Below are positions 17,894 through 26,499 of a DNA stretch of 64,000 bases, piece after piece; position 1 is the first letter of the stretch; each line of letters begins with the position of its first letter. The notes below the pieces were generated by a model. That model was not told the DNA's origin. It saw only the letters and a program-made list of their open reading frames with translations, and searched no databases. The stretch covers positions 93,691-157,690 of the forward strand of contig JBGFRO010000019.1 of NCBI GenBank assembly GCA_041695085.1. Direction: 5' to 3'. A program made the position numbers and the translations under genes. This stretch comes from DYFT01 sp041695085. GTDB lineage: Bacteria > Bacteroidota > Ignavibacteria > UBA10030.

Positions 17894-18090
17894 GCGGGGA
17901 GGGGGAAGAAACAACCTCAAATTCTAACGGATGTAGTTCTGCGAACCTCCGACAGAACACGCCTCTATGTCGGAATCAAGGGAACAACTTCTTCCTTGTT
18001 TTGCGCCGACAATGGTGGTACCTTGTTGCGTTCTCACCGCACCACATTCCGTTTCAAGTTGTTACCTCCGGGCAAAGAAAGGTTCCCGTT

Positions 18091-18111
18091 GGAGACCGGG
18101 ACGAGGTCTCC
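18091..18111 (+). promoter_or_regulatory. mRNA hairpin just upstream of the desaturase start
   Basis: GGAGACC and GGTCTCC form a perfect 7-bp stem with a 7-base loop, ending 17 bases before the ATG at 18129. It could mask the ribosome binding region or protect the 5' end. No T run follows, so it is not a simple terminator. Confidence 0.35.
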
Positions 18112-18128
18112 ATAAATCGTATCGTCGC

Positions 18129-18869
18129 ATGGTGATCGTGTTGTTCTTCATTGCACATTGGTTTTTTTCTCTGTTCAGTCAGACTTTCTTCCTTCATCGT
18201 TATGCCGCTCACAGGATGTTTGTGATGTCGAAGTTTTGGGAGAGGTTCTTCTACCTCTTCACCTTCCTCACCCAGGGTTCTTCTTTTCTCAATCCGCGTG
18301 CGTATGCAATTATGCACCGTATGCACCACGCGTACAGCGATACGGAACGCGATCCGCATTCTCCTCACTATTTTAAGAGCATGTTCAAGATGATGTGGCG
18401 AACGAAGAATATCTATTTGGACATCCTTCTGAGGCGCGTGGAACCGGAGAAGGGTTTCGACAAGAACATACCCGAATGGCCTGCACTGGACCGCCTCGCC
18501 GCTCTCTGGTGGCCGCGATTGGCGTGGGTCGGTGTGTACGTTCTCATCTACGTTCTCTTCGCGACACAGTGGTGGATGTTCCTTCTGTTGCCGTTCCACT
18601 TTATTATGGGGCCGATCCACGGCGGTATTGTGAACTGGTTCGGCCATAAGTACGGCTACGTGAATTTTCATGAAACGGGGGATCAATCCCGCAACTCGCT
18701 CCCGTTCGACGTTGTGACGCTTGGGGAGTTGTTTCAAAACAACCATCATCGATATCCGAGCCGCGTCAATTTCGCCGTTCGCCGATTCGAGTTTGATCCC
18801 ACCTATCCCTTCATCAAGCTCCTTACCCTCCTCAGAATTATCAGACCGGTCAACGAAGCGGTGATGTAA
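18129..18869 (+). CDS. Membrane fatty-acid (acyl-CoA/acyl-lipid) desaturase
   Basis: A 246-residue protein from ATG 18129; the open frame runs back to 17967, but homologues begin close to 'IAHWFFSLFSQTFFLHRYAAHR'-like sequence, so the shorter start is preferred. The three His boxes are HRYAAH, HRMHHAYSD and NNHHRYPS, the di-iron ligands of delta-9-type desaturases. Four hydrophobic segments are visible. It introduces a double bond into fatty acyl chains, probably to adjust membrane fluidity. It is the last gene before the mosaic island and is not obviously part of it. Confidence 0.88.
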   Translation: MVIVLFFIAHWFFSLFSQTFFLHRYAAHRMFVMSKFWERFFYLFTFLTQGSSFLNPRAYAIMHRMHHAYSDTERDPHSPHYFKSMFKMMWRTKNIYLDILLRRVEPEKGFDKNIPEWPALDRLAALWWPRLAWVGVYVLIYVLFATQWWMFLLLPFHFIMGPIHGGIVNWFGHKYGYVNFHETGDQSRNSLPFDVVTLGELFQNNHHRYPSRVNFAVRRFEFDPTYPFIKLLTLLRIIRPVNEAVM

Positions 18870-18994
18870 GTCCCGAGGCGGAGAGCGCATTTCGAACCCA
18901 GCGCGTCGTCCCGAGGAAGCGACTGCTCCGCCTCCTGTTCGAACCGACATACGGCCCACGTTCCTGCACACTCGCCGGAAGTTCCCCTCTTTCT

Positions 18995-19156
18995 TCGCTG
19001 TCATCCCTTTCCACCCGAGGTCCAACCCAACAAGCATTCTCAAAAAGCGCGAAACCCATGTCCGGAAAAACACGGACATGAAAATGTCCGTACTTTCACG
19101 GACAGCAAATTTGGCGAAAATGTTTTATACTTGTGCAGAATTAGAAAGGAGAGCAT
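18995..19156 (+). repeat. Promoter-containing repeat upstream of MFP copy 1
   Basis: This stretch, beginning with 'TCATCCCTTTCCACCCGAGG', recurs upstream of the MFP copies at 53488 and 63488 and, from 'AAAAGCGCGAAACC' onward, at 29128. It carries the paired palindromes described next, a TATACT element at 19126-19131 and a strong ribosome binding site AAAGGAG five bases ahead of the ATG. It is therefore a duplicated control region, and its outer edge is a recurrent recombination border. Confidence 0.75.
19057..19104. promoter_or_regulatory. Tandem palindromic operator pair upstream of MFP copy 1
   Basis: CATGTCCG-N8-CGGACATG at 19057-19080 and TGTCCG-N8-CGGACA at 19085-19104 are two near-identical palindromes with centres 26 bp apart. 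The same pair stands before every MFP copy (29141-29188, 53543-53590, 63542-63589). The geometry suggests a dimeric regulator binding cooperatively on one face of the helix. The regulator is not identified. Confidence 0.65.
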
Positions 19157-20176
19157 ATGAAGAACCCCAGGGTTTTTGTGATTGGGATTCCTTTGGCGAT
19201 TGCGATCCTCGCCGTTCTGGTTCTTCTCCCTCCGGGAGACGCTCCTGTTGATGTGCAAGATGGACACCCTTCCTCCGTATCGGTGAGTGCTGGGGCGAGC
19301 ACAACGGAGGTTGTCCTGCCGGTGGAAGTCTCCGTCGCACGCCGGGGGAGGCTCGTCAAGCGAGTCCAGACGCAAGGGGTTGTGCGCGCGAGACGGGAGG
19401 TGGAGCTGATTGCGCGCGTCAGCGGCGAAGTGATCGCGGTCTTTGTCCGGAATGGAGCGTTCGTTCCTCAGGGGCATCTGTTGATCAAGCTTGATGATCG
19501 AGAGTATCGGCTTGCCTACGAGAAGGCCTCCACGGCATTGCTTGCTGCGCAGATTGAATAGTGGACGGAGGTGCGAGCGCCGTTTTCGGGATACGTAGCC
19601 GATTGCGATGTCGCAGCAGGGATGCATCTCTCCATCGGCACAGTGCTTCTGAAACTGGTGGATGTTTCTGAGTTGTATGTCGATGTCGAGGTGCTGGAAA
19701 ACGAAGTGGGCAAGATCGCCGTTGGGCGGAGAGCGGAGATCAAGGCCAATGCGTATCCGGGAGAAACGTTCCTCGGAGCGGTTGTTGCGATCAATCCGGT
19801 GGTTGATCCGGAGTCGAAGACGGTGAAAGTGACAATCGCGTTGCTGGGGGGAAGCGGATCGCGGTATTCTCTCCACGGTTCACCATCTCCGGCTCAGAGC
19901 GGTCCTCGCTTGAAGCCGGGGATGTATGTGACCGCACGTGTGGAGACAGAAGTTTTGACGAACCGGTTGGTGGTGCCGAAGGCGTCGGTGCTGGTGCGCG
20001 ACCAGCGCACGTTGGTGTTTGTGGCCCGGGAGGGCTTGGCGAAGTGGCACTATGTGGGGCTGGGGGAATCGAACGAAGAGGTGTATGAAATCGTCTCCGG
20101 CATAGCGGAGGGAGACACGGTGATTGTGGATGGGCATTACACACTTGCTCACGAGGCGAGGATAAGGATTCAGTAA
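19157..20176 (+). pseudogene. MFP (HlyD-like periplasmic adaptor) copy 1, in-frame deletion with UAG
   Basis: The sequence is nearly identical to the intact adaptor at 29241, but 264 bp (88 codons) are missing and the join creates an in-frame TAG at 19559-19561. The missing piece is the alpha-helical hairpin; reading resumes in frame (WTEVRAPFSGYVAD) through the second lipoyl half, beta-barrel and C-terminal domain. The C-terminal part has diverged from copy 2 (LLGGSGSRYS versus LRRRNDGRSP). As written it yields a 134-residue fragment; the downstream part could only be made by readthrough or reinitiation. Confidence 0.82.
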
Positions 20177-20242
20177 GAGAAACATGAACCTTGTTGTGGG
20201 AAAAACATCTCGGTCACGAGAGAACTTGGAGGATAACCTGTA

Positions 20243-20614
20243 ATGCTGATAGACATTGCGCAAGTGAAAAAGTGGATCGAGCACAATATCAAGGATGTTC
20301 ACACATTGGAAAATGTTGCAAAACATTGGCAGTGTTCCGCAGAGACTTTGAGAAAAGAGTTTTGGCGGAATGAGGGCCGTAACCTGAGCGATTTCATAAT
20401 CGAGTCAAAGATCGAGAAGACAAAGAAGCTCTTGATCGAGACCGATCTGCTGTGTAAAGAAGTTTGTTTCCGGGCGGGTTTTCGTCGCGATGACTCAGGA
20501 GCAGAGGTTTTCAAGCGGCATGTTGGGATGACGATGGTGCAATTCAGGACCGAGCATCGGAAGGGAAAAATTGGCGAGGATAGTAATTTCGGGGATGGAA
20601 AGAAAAACCGATAG
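20243..20614 (+). CDS. Short AraC-type DNA-binding protein (HTH copy 1)
   Basis: A 123-residue protein consisting only of an AraC-type double helix-turn-helix: first HTH about 20-45 (TLENVAKHWQCSAETLRKEF), second about 68-103 (LCKEVCFRAGFRRDDSGAEV, then FKRHVGMTMVQFR). There is no effector domain. It starts behind GGAGG, 66 bp after the MFP copy. A run of about 13-bp direct repeats follows directly and leads into the Wzy_C gene, an obvious candidate target for an AraC protein, which normally binds direct repeats. A close paralogue lies at 30570. Confidence 0.85.
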   Translation: MLIDIAQVKKWIEHNIKDVHTLENVAKHWQCSAETLRKEFWRNEGRNLSDFIIESKIEKTKKLLIETDLLCKEVCFRAGFRRDDSGAEVFKRHVGMTMVQFRTEHRKGKIGEDSNFGDGKKNR

Positions 20615-20638
20615 GTTGTCGAGGGATTCCCGACCTTC

Positions 20639-20719
20639 AAAATCAACCTCTTATATCAACCGCTAAAACCAACCTCCGAGCTAAGTCTATAAAGTCAACC
20701 TCTACGATCAACCTCTAAA
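20639..20719. repeat. Array of about 13-bp direct repeats (TCAACCTCTA core), copy 1
   Basis: Units with core TCAACCTCTA recur about every 13 bp (some degenerate) between the AraC-type gene and the Wzy_C gene. They lead into a conserved block CCAAGCGAATTTCCTTGCTTTG-like region. Related arrays occur at 30958, 57039 and 60118 with different unit numbers. They are candidate operator repeats for the short AraC-type regulator. Confidence 0.6.
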
Positions 20720-20795
20720 GCCAAGCGAATTTCCTTGCTTTGTTTTTTTTCTGTTGTTAACGTGGCGCGTGTATCAGTCGGAAAGATGCAATCTC

Positions 20796-22673
20796 ATGAA
20801 GCCGTTTCCTTCCTATCGAATCATCCTGGCGATCCTGCTCTCTCTGCTCTTCTTCACCAGCTTCGCCATGTCGGAACGGCTAATGGATGGACTTTCGAGC
20901 GCAAAGATGTTCTATTTCTCAGGCGTTTCGATCGTCGTCCTCTTCACGGTCTCGCTGGGGTTGCTGTTTGCGCGGAAACCTCTGACGGTGAGGCTTCATT
21001 GGCTCGACGTCAGCATCTTAGCGTTTTGGGGTTACAATTGCATCCGGCTTGCGTTCACACCCTATGTCTCGTTCGACAACAAGCGATTTATTGTTCTAAC
21101 GCTGCTCACGCTGCTGTTTTTTGTCTTCAAGTGGGTGCTGCAACAGGATGACCAGGAGAAGGGATGGACGGTTGAGCGCAAGATCGTGATCACCGGCTTT
21201 CTCCTCAGCGGATTGTTGCAGTCGTTGTTTTGCATTTTACAACTGTATGATATCAATCCGTGGTATTCGAGCAACTACTTCAAGGTTGTGGGCACGTTTG
21301 GAAATCCTGATGCGGTGGCAGGATATCTTGCGACGGTGATTCCGTTTGCTTTCGGTGTGTGGCAGTTGACACCAAAAGATGAGGCGGAGGTGCGATGGAT
21401 TCGCATGCTTGGCATGATCACCTTCCTTGCAGGTATCTTCGTGTTGCCGGGTACACTCATTCGCGGTGCGTGGTTGGCAGTGACTGTGGGAACGGGGTTC
21501 TGTCTTGTCTATAAGTACAGACTATGGGTCAAGCTGAGAGAGCTCTTCATCACAAAGTGGAGGATGCTGGCCGGGGCGTTCATTGCACTTCTTCTTTTTT
21601 CCGTTGTGATGGTTGGATTGTATCGGCTCAAGCCCGATTCGGCATACGGCAGGTTGTTGATCTGGAAGGTGACGTTGGGCATGATTGCAGACGCTCCTGT
21701 CTTTGGGATTGGATTCGATAGGTTTCGAGTTGACTATGGAAACGTGCAAGCGGCATATTTCGAGAGTGGAAGGGGAAATGCACGGGAGGAACGAGTAGCC
21801 GGGAATGTCCATCATGCACATAACGAAATCCTCCAGTCCTTGGCTGAAGGTGGAACGATTGGAGTGTTAGTTCACATATTTGGTCTACTGATACTTTTTC
21901 GTGGAATTCGACAGAGGAATATCACAAGGAAGAACGATGAGGATGAGACGCGGAATGTGTTTTTCGTCCCCGGCTGTGCATCAGTCATAGCGCTTTTTAT
22001 CTCCTCATTTTTTTCTTTCCCTTTGCAGATCCTGCAGACGCAGGTCAATGCTCTCTGTTTGCTCTTACTGCTGTCCCTTGTGGGGAAATATGAAAGTGTG
22101 TTCAATTTGAATCTCGGTCATTCGCGCCGGAGACAATTCGCTCTCCTATTAACGGTGACAATGTTCCTTGCAGCACTTTCGTTGTTTGATTCCTCTCAAG
22201 CGTATGGCCGATGGAATGATGCGCTCGCTAAAGCACAAACCGAAGACTACGAAGGCGCCGTCATCCAATACGAATTATTAAAGGATCATTTTGCACACGA
22301 GGGGAAATTCCTGTTTATGTTTGGAGCAACGCTTGGATTGGCAGGGGAACCCGGGAGAGCGATTTCGTTGCTTGAAGAGGCGAAGAAGAGGTTCAATGAT
22401 CCCAATCTGTGGGTGGCTTTAGGCCAAAATTACGAGGTAGTTGGAGAGTATGCATCAGCTGAACGACATTATGCGCATGCTGCGAACATCGTTCCGCATA
22501 AACTGTATCCTCAGTATCTCCTCGCAAAACTCTACCAGAAAACGGGCAAACAAGAGGATGCGCACCGCTTGGCAGAGGAGATCGTGCGGGCAGAAGAGAA
22601 GACCGGCACCGCGGCCGCCCGCGAAATGAAAGCGGAGATGCGAGCTTACCTGCAGTGGGCAGGAATCAAATAA
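20796..22673 (+). CDS. Wzy_C / O-antigen-ligase-like membrane protein with TPR tail (copy 1)
   Basis: A 625-residue protein from ATG 20796; a TTG at 20754 is also in frame. It has about ten or more membrane helices. The diagnostic Wzy_C loop is near residues 310-360, with GIGFDRF and then HHAHNEILQSLAEGGTIG. The C-terminus (about 480-620) contains TPR-like helices (EPGRAISLLEEAKKRF, AERHYAHAANIVPHKLYPQY). Family members join polysaccharides to lipid A or, as PglL/PilO, to proteins. It lies 34 bp before a Cys-rich peptide gene, so the peptide or its partner may be the acceptor (inference). The first 300 or so residues are almost identical to the copy at 34483; the rest differs. Confidence 0.82.
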   Translation: MKPFPSYRIILAILLSLLFFTSFAMSERLMDGLSSAKMFYFSGVSIVVLFTVSLGLLFARKPLTVRLHWLDVSILAFWGYNCIRLAFTPYVSFDNKRFIVLTLLTLLFFVFKWVLQQDDQEKGWTVERKIVITGFLLSGLLQSLFCILQLYDINPWYSSNYFKVVGTFGNPDAVAGYLATVIPFAFGVWQLTPKDEAEVRWIRMLGMITFLAGIFVLPGTLIRGAWLAVTVGTGFCLVYKYRLWVKLRELFITKWRMLAGAFIALLLFSVVMVGLYRLKPDSAYGRLLIWKVTLGMIADAPVFGIGFDRFRVDYGNVQAAYFESGRGNAREERVAGNVHHAHNEILQSLAEGGTIGVLVHIFGLLILFRGIRQRNITRKNDEDETRNVFFVPGCASVIALFISSFFSFPLQILQTQVNALCLLLLLSLVGKYESVFNLNLGHSRRRQFALLLTVTMFLAALSLFDSSQAYGRWNDALAKAQTEDYEGAVIQYELLKDHFAHEGKFLFMFGATLGLAGEPGRAISLLEEAKKRFNDPNLWVALGQNYEVVGEYASAERHYAHAANIVPHKLYPQYLLAKLYQKTGKQEDAHRLAEEIVRAEEKTGTAAAREMKAEMRAYLQWAGIK

Positions 22674-22707
22674 CATCTTCCAATCATACATACCACAGGA
22701 GGTCGTC

Positions 22708-23016
22708 ATGTCTGCAAAGATCAGACGTGCGGGCGTTCGGGGGGTGAAACTCCTAGCGGCCTCGTTGTTTGTTTTCCTTATGCTCTTTAACATCCAGCTT
22801 GCGTTTGACACCGGAAGTGTTGGTGACATCAGCCTGCTGGGGTTGAAGCTTTCGGCCTTTGTCCCGAGCGCAGTGGCGACGAGCCCTGGTCAGCAATGTC
22901 AGTCCAATTGTGGCTTTAATGACTGTTGCTCAACATGCTGGCTCGGGGGAGCGTGGGGCTACAAGTACGACTACACGTCAACCGGCTGTGGACGATGTCC
23001 GTGTTGGTGCTGCTGA
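22708..23016 (+). CDS. Cys-rich secreted peptide precursor P1
   Basis: A 102-residue precursor behind a strong AGGAGG site. Its basic N-terminus and hydrophobic helix (about residues 14-32) are followed by a conserved segment ending FVPSAVA (about 52-58), which resembles a signal-peptidase I site and recalls the NVEALA motif of Bacteroidota peptides. The leader has no Cys; the core after it has ten (CQSNCGFNDCCSTC, then GCGRCPCWCC). Leader DNA is nearly identical to P2 and P3, while cores differ. Gene order is Wzy_C, peptide, propeller, two CxxC proteins. The function is unknown; secreted disulfide-bonded effector or signal inferred. Confidence 0.8.
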   Translation: MSAKIRRAGVRGVKLLAASLFVFLMLFNIQLAFDTGSVGDISLLGLKLSAFVPSAVATSPGQQCQSNCGFNDCCSTCWLGGAWGYKYDYTSTGCGRCPCWCC

Positions 23017-23182
23017 CAGGATCTGACGGTAAGCAGCTTTTCAGCCAAGCGGAATTCCTCTTATGAATGTTCGGCGCAGTTGGTGTTCGGACCTGGTCGG
23101 GATCAAAACCGATCTGTGTTTCAACAGCAGTATTGGTGCAAACCAGCACTGACCGCGAAGTGCTATTATCATAAATCATAAT

Positions 23183-24226
23183 ATGAAAAGACTCCTTCTA
23201 TTTGCGTTCGCGGCGATTGTTTGTTTGAGTCATTGCCAGCGAAAACGGGAAGCAAGAAACGAATTCTTGAGTACACCAGCCTACTTGGGAACTATTCCCT
23301 TGGTCGACGATGGTCCCCCGCTTGGCCAGATTATTCGAATACGACCAGTTGGGCGTGATTCGATCGTGGTAATGGATAGGAGTTACCAGCTTCAACTCTT
23401 TGTCAATTACCGGTTTGAAAAGCTCCTAGGAAAGAAAGGCAGCGGCCCCGGCGAATATCGCTCGGTCGTGGATTTCAAAACCATTAAAGACACTCTGTTG
23501 TTGCTCGATGGAAGTTTGGGGAAAATCATAGAATACTCATTGAAATCAAATCGTGTGATGAATGAGATTGTCAATCCAGAGCTGACTCAGATGTCCGGTT
23601 TTTTGAAGGTGAACGGAACATTTTATCTTGTGCCCCGCACATTCGAAAAGGGCACAGACCCAAGTAAGTGTCTGCTCTACACATTGGACGAACACAACAA
23701 TTTGAGGGAATTGAATTTTCACTACGCAGATCTGCAATCTGATAAGGTCGAATTCGCCGTTTGGCCTTACGTGCCCGTGCCAATGAGAGCGAAGGATGAC
23801 TTAGTATATTTTCGTTTGCCGTTTTCAAGGAGCATGTGGATCTATGATGTCAAGAACAACAAGGTTCAATCATTCAAAATTGATTTGGATTATCCTGAGC
23901 ACGTAGAAGTTCTTGGCTTTCTGACGGATCTGCAGCAGCAAGTGAAGATACTGGAAGAATTCGAGATGGTCGATGATTTCTTCCTTCTGAAGAATCAAAT
24001 AGCCTTGTGGACGATAAAAGGAAAGTTCAGGAAACCCCCAACCAGCGAAACATGCAACCTCCGGTTTTATACCTACGAGGGGAAGGAGGTGGCCCGTTTC
24101 AGTGTACCCCCCTTCGTGTGGAACGTAGAAGACAGCCTACTTGCGCGTTGGGATGTCGATACGATCGACGTTGCAGCAAGGTACCCCTATAGAATCACGT
24201 GGAAGGAATACAAGGTTGCTCCGTGA
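23183..24226 (+). CDS. 6-bladed beta-propeller lipoprotein (propeller 1)
   Basis: A 347-residue protein with a lipoprotein signal (lipobox LSHC, Cys18). The blades carry the signature LGKKGSGPGEY and the repeated pattern of a beta-strand rich 6-bladed propeller of the kind found beside NVEALA peptides in Bacteroidota. It is closely related to the products at 31938/52334 and 54379 (DDGPPL, GRDSI, DRSYQLQLFVNY). It follows peptide P1, whose core type is shared with P3 upstream of the 31938 propeller. Likely anchored in the outer or inner membrane facing the periplasm or outside; ligand unknown. Confidence 0.82.
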   Translation: MKRLLLFAFAAIVCLSHCQRKREARNEFLSTPAYLGTIPLVDDGPPLGQIIRIRPVGRDSIVVMDRSYQLQLFVNYRFEKLLGKKGSGPGEYRSVVDFKTIKDTLLLLDGSLGKIIEYSLKSNRVMNEIVNPELTQMSGFLKVNGTFYLVPRTFEKGTDPSKCLLYTLDEHNNLRELNFHYADLQSDKVEFAVWPYVPVPMRAKDDLVYFRLPFSRSMWIYDVKNNKVQSFKIDLDYPEHVEVLGFLTDLQQQVKILEEFEMVDDFFLLKNQIALWTIKGKFRKPPTSETCNLRFYTYEGKEVARFSVPPFVWNVEDSLLARWDVDTIDVAARYPYRITWKEYKVAP

Positions 24227-24722
24227 ACCACTCACGCATTGGATAATAAGGGTTGCGCTTTCGTTGGCGCTATTTCAGCTTAGCCAGGGTTGTATTGATT
24301 CTGAACAGAAGTGGAAGATGGGCCCTTCGGAAAGGGATAAGTTGATTCACGAGATTGCGGAGGGAGCAGGCGTTACATCGGGGAGGTTCCTTTTAGTTTC
24401 CGCAGACGCGTGTCTCACTTGCCTTGACGACAAGATGAAAGTAGTAGTTGAGTACCTCGATGATCGCTTAGACTTGGTAGTGCTCGGAGCTGATTCAAGC
24501 GAGGTTAAAATACTAAATGCCATTTATAGAAGATGGCAATTGAAATTCTCCCACGCTAGCCCTGAAGCATGGCAGGAGCTTGTGAAGATTGACAAGAAGT
24601 TTTCCATGGGAGTGTTTCTAGGAGCAAGGCGAGATCGAGCGTCCAACTTGTTGACATATGATGGCTTTGACATTCCTGCGCCGAGACGGATAGAAGCTGT
24701 CCTTGAATTCATACAAAACTGA
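24216..24722 (+). CDS. Lipoprotein with thioredoxin-like CLTC motif
   Basis: About 168 residues if started at TTG 24216, overlapping the propeller stop; no ATG fits better. The lipobox is LSQGC. The motif DACLTCLDD (CxxC) and the later GVFLGARRD and YDGFDIPAP are shared with the product at 33201, and more weakly with 55334. The fold is probably thioredoxin-like but the cis-Pro is not clear. It always sits directly after a propeller of class A, so it likely handles disulfides of the cognate peptide or propeller. Confidence 0.65.
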   Translation: MLREPLTHWIIRVALSLALFQLSQGCIDSEQKWKMGPSERDKLIHEIAEGAGVTSGRFLLVSADACLTCLDDKMKVVVEYLDDRLDLVVLGADSSEVKILNAIYRRWQLKFSHASPEAWQELVKIDKKFSMGVFLGARRDRASNLLTYDGFDIPAPRRIEAVLEFIQN

Positions 24723-24760
24723 AGCGATTTTGCAATTCTTTGAATCTTTTGCGACTGACA

Positions 24761-25381
24761 ATGGCGATTGATTCATCAAAATCATCAACAAAGTTACTGC
24801 CTTCTGGGCAAAGAATAGTGGCGTTTTCTATCATTCTCCTCCTAGTCGGCGCAAATGTTCTCCAGATCAATAGAAACATTACGCTCAGGGGAGAAATCCA
24901 TCACGCAACCACACAACTCCGCGACCTGGAGAAGAAAGTCTCTTCGATGGAAAGGGAGACGGGCTTCGTGGGAGTCGCCGTAGCGCTCAGTGAGTTAGGG
25001 ATCCAAAACTACTTAGACTATCGCAATCGGTACAAGCTTTTAGCATTCTTTTCGATGAACGATTGCTCCTCCTGCCTAACTGACGAGACTCTCCGCTGGG
25101 GAGAGCTTTTTCAAAACTACAGGATTCCTGTTGTCGCAGTTTCAGTGAGCAAGGATTCTGCTGATGTGCTTACATATCGGAGAAAGTATGACCCCGCATT
25201 CCATGTATTTCATAGCGGGGATACGGTACTAGAAAAGTTAAGAGGAAGCCACACGCCCTTAGTGTTACTACTTGACCAAGAAAACAAGATAATACTGGCG
25301 CAAGAAGCGGAGGTTGGAAACAATGCTAAGCGGGAACGATTTTATTATCAAGTCTCACAGATAATTTCTCCAGCGAGGTAG
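24761..25381 (+). CDS. Membrane-anchored thioredoxin-like protein (CSSC)
   Basis: About 206 residues from ATG 24761 (TTG 24740 also possible). One membrane helix (about 22-40, AFSIILLLVGANVLQI) is followed by a coiled-coil stretch and a thioredoxin-like domain with active site NDCSSCLTDE, then SHTPLVLLLD, where Thr-Pro matches the cis-Pro loop. The C-terminus RERFYYQVSQI is almost identical to the product at 33748. Predicted periplasmic thiol-disulfide oxidoreductase; partner likely the Cys-rich peptide of this cassette (inference). Confidence 0.75.
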   Translation: MAIDSSKSSTKLLPSGQRIVAFSIILLLVGANVLQINRNITLRGEIHHATTQLRDLEKKVSSMERETGFVGVAVALSELGIQNYLDYRNRYKLLAFFSMNDCSSCLTDETLRWGELFQNYRIPVVAVSVSKDSADVLTYRRKYDPAFHVFHSGDTVLEKLRGSHTPLVLLLDQENKIILAQEAEVGNNAKRERFYYQVSQIISPAR

Positions 25382-25480
25382 CTACCGCTCAGATTCTCGT
25401 TCACTGCATTGTTGCGGTCATCTCCAGTTGCTTCTCTTTCAGGTTTTGCCCATCTTCTCGCCGTAAACCCCCAGACCGCA

Positions 25481-25560
25481 AATGTCCCTCCCCTCTCTCT
25501 ATCCGCCGCCCCGTCACGACGCTGATGTTCTACATCGGCATCGTGTTGTTAGGAGTGATC
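25481..25560 (+). pseudogene. 5' fragment of an RND transporter gene (frameshifted)
   Basis: About 80 bp match the very start of the RND gene at 48305 (MSLPSLSIRRPVTTLMFY region). A two-base deletion in the Pro/Ser/Leu codons shifts the frame, and homology stops after GVVLLGVI. It is one of four such 5' stubs in the window. Confidence 0.75.
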
Positions 25561-25950
25561 GGGAAGTACGTCAAACAGTACTATGCCAAGAATCATGAGA
25601 AGACCCTTCCCCTGCGCGGATACATTTATGATCAAGGGAGCAATCCGACACATAAGGCATTGATCTGCACGTTGTGGGAGCGCGGTGTCAGCGAAGCAGA
25701 CATCGCTGGGCGAACGAATCATCATCTGAAGTCCGTGGGACGTTATCTGAGTCATTACCGCCGCGTGATGGAGTTAATGAAGAAGAAAATGACAGTGGAA
25801 GAAATCGCCCACTTGATCGGTATTGGCAAGCGAGTAGTGTTAGAGTATACGAGGATCGCTACCCACTTTCATCCGAAGCTTGGAAAGAAACAAACACTGA
25901 GAAAGACAAAAAAATACCAAAACCCCACCAGGGGACAAATGGCACTATAG
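25561..25950 (+). pseudogene. DUF1670-like protein fragment fused to RND stub
   Basis: An open frame starting inside the RND stub (ATG 25525) continues as about 130 residues. Phrases such as THKALICTLWERGVSEADIA and RRVMELMKKKMTVEEIAHLIGI resemble the DUF1670 proteins seen as scattered, mobile genes in archaea and bacteria. Helix-turn-helix character is plausible. The N-terminus of the family is missing, so this looks like a truncated gene joined to the RND stub by recombination. Family call from memory, moderate certainty. Confidence 0.5.
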
Positions 25951-25984
25951 AAAGTGACGCGATTTGTTCGCGAACACAGGAGCG

Positions 25985-26077
25985 ATCATGCGGGCAAGTG
26001 AGAAGACCGGCACCGCGGCCGCCCGCGAAATGAAAGCGGAGATGCGAGCTTACCTGCAGTGGGCAGGAACGAAATAA
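25985..26077 (+). pseudogene. 3' remnant of a Wzy_C/TPR gene
   Basis: About 90 bp matching the last codons of the gene at 20796 (EKTGTAAAREMKAEM, then RAYLQWAG). It sits in the same position, 34 bp before a Cys-rich peptide gene, showing that a full ligase gene once stood here. Confidence 0.8.
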
Positions 26078-26111
26078 CATTTTCCAATCACACATACCAC
26101 AGGAGGTCGTC

Positions 26112-26426
26112 ATGTCTGCAAAGATCAGACGAGCGGGAGTTCGGGGAGTGAAACTCCTCGCGGCCTCGTTGTTTGTTTTCCTTATGCTCTTTAACATCCA
26201 GCTTGCGTTTGACACCGGAAGTGTTGGTGACATCAGACTGCTGGGGTTGAAGCTTTCCGCCCTAGTGCCGAGCGCCATAGCGTCTGGAGATCTTTGTGGT
26301 GGTACTTGTGGTTGGTGCACATGTTCATGTTATTGGAATGGTTTGGCTCCCACATGTTTCGACTCAACCGTTGTAAGAAATTGTTGTGGGTGTCCTGGCG
26401 CCGCTTGCAACCCTAATCCTGTTTAA
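26112..26426 (+). CDS. Cys-rich secreted peptide precursor P2
   Basis: A 104-residue precursor. The leader is nearly identical to P1 (same hydrophobic helix, ending LVPSAIA), but the core is different: ten Cys in LCGGTCGWCTCSCYWNG, then CCGCPGAAC. The core is related to P7 (both CYWNG...C...NC-GC...C). The ribosome binding site AGGAGG is as in P1. A terminator-like hairpin follows, and then propeller 2, which is the closest relative of propeller 6 behind P7. No Cys lies in the leader. The function is unknown. Confidence 0.8.
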   Translation: MSAKIRRAGVRGVKLLAASLFVFLMLFNIQLAFDTGSVGDIRLLGLKLSALVPSAIASGDLCGGTCGWCTCSCYWNGLAPTCFDSTVVRNCCGCPGAACNPNPV

Positions 26427-26429
26427 GAT

Positions 26430-26470
26430 GAAAAGCCTTATCTTCCCGACAAGGGTGATGTGGCTTTTCT
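26430..26470 (+). terminator. Terminator-like hairpin after P2
   Basis: AAAAGCC (26431-26437) pairs with GGCTTTT (26462-26468), with partial pairing of TTATC/GATGT inside, and ends in a T run. It stands between the peptide and propeller genes and would allow more peptide than propeller transcript. Confidence 0.55.
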
Positions 26471-26499
26471 CAGAACGTGCGGTTTGGTAAGAAAGCAGT

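Noticed and set aside
18054..19079. Minus-strand open frame opposite the desaturase
   Set aside because: The plus strand has three diagnostic His boxes; the antisense frame has no recognisable motif and runs into a non-coding repeat.
19111..19131. Sigma-54 promoter in the MFP control region (TTGGCG ... TTTTA)
   Set aside because: The -24 half is acceptable but the -12 GC is replaced by TT in all four copies, so the required GG-N10-GC spacing is absent.
20639..20719. CRISPR-like array
   Set aside because: The repeats are about 13 bp with no spacers of constant length and no cas genes are near; they are operator-like direct repeats.
23017..23160. Continuation of Cys-containing reading frame after the P1 stop codon
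   Set aside because: The frame stays open and includes three Cys, but it has no start, no leader and no resemblance to other cores; stop readthrough would have to be assumed.
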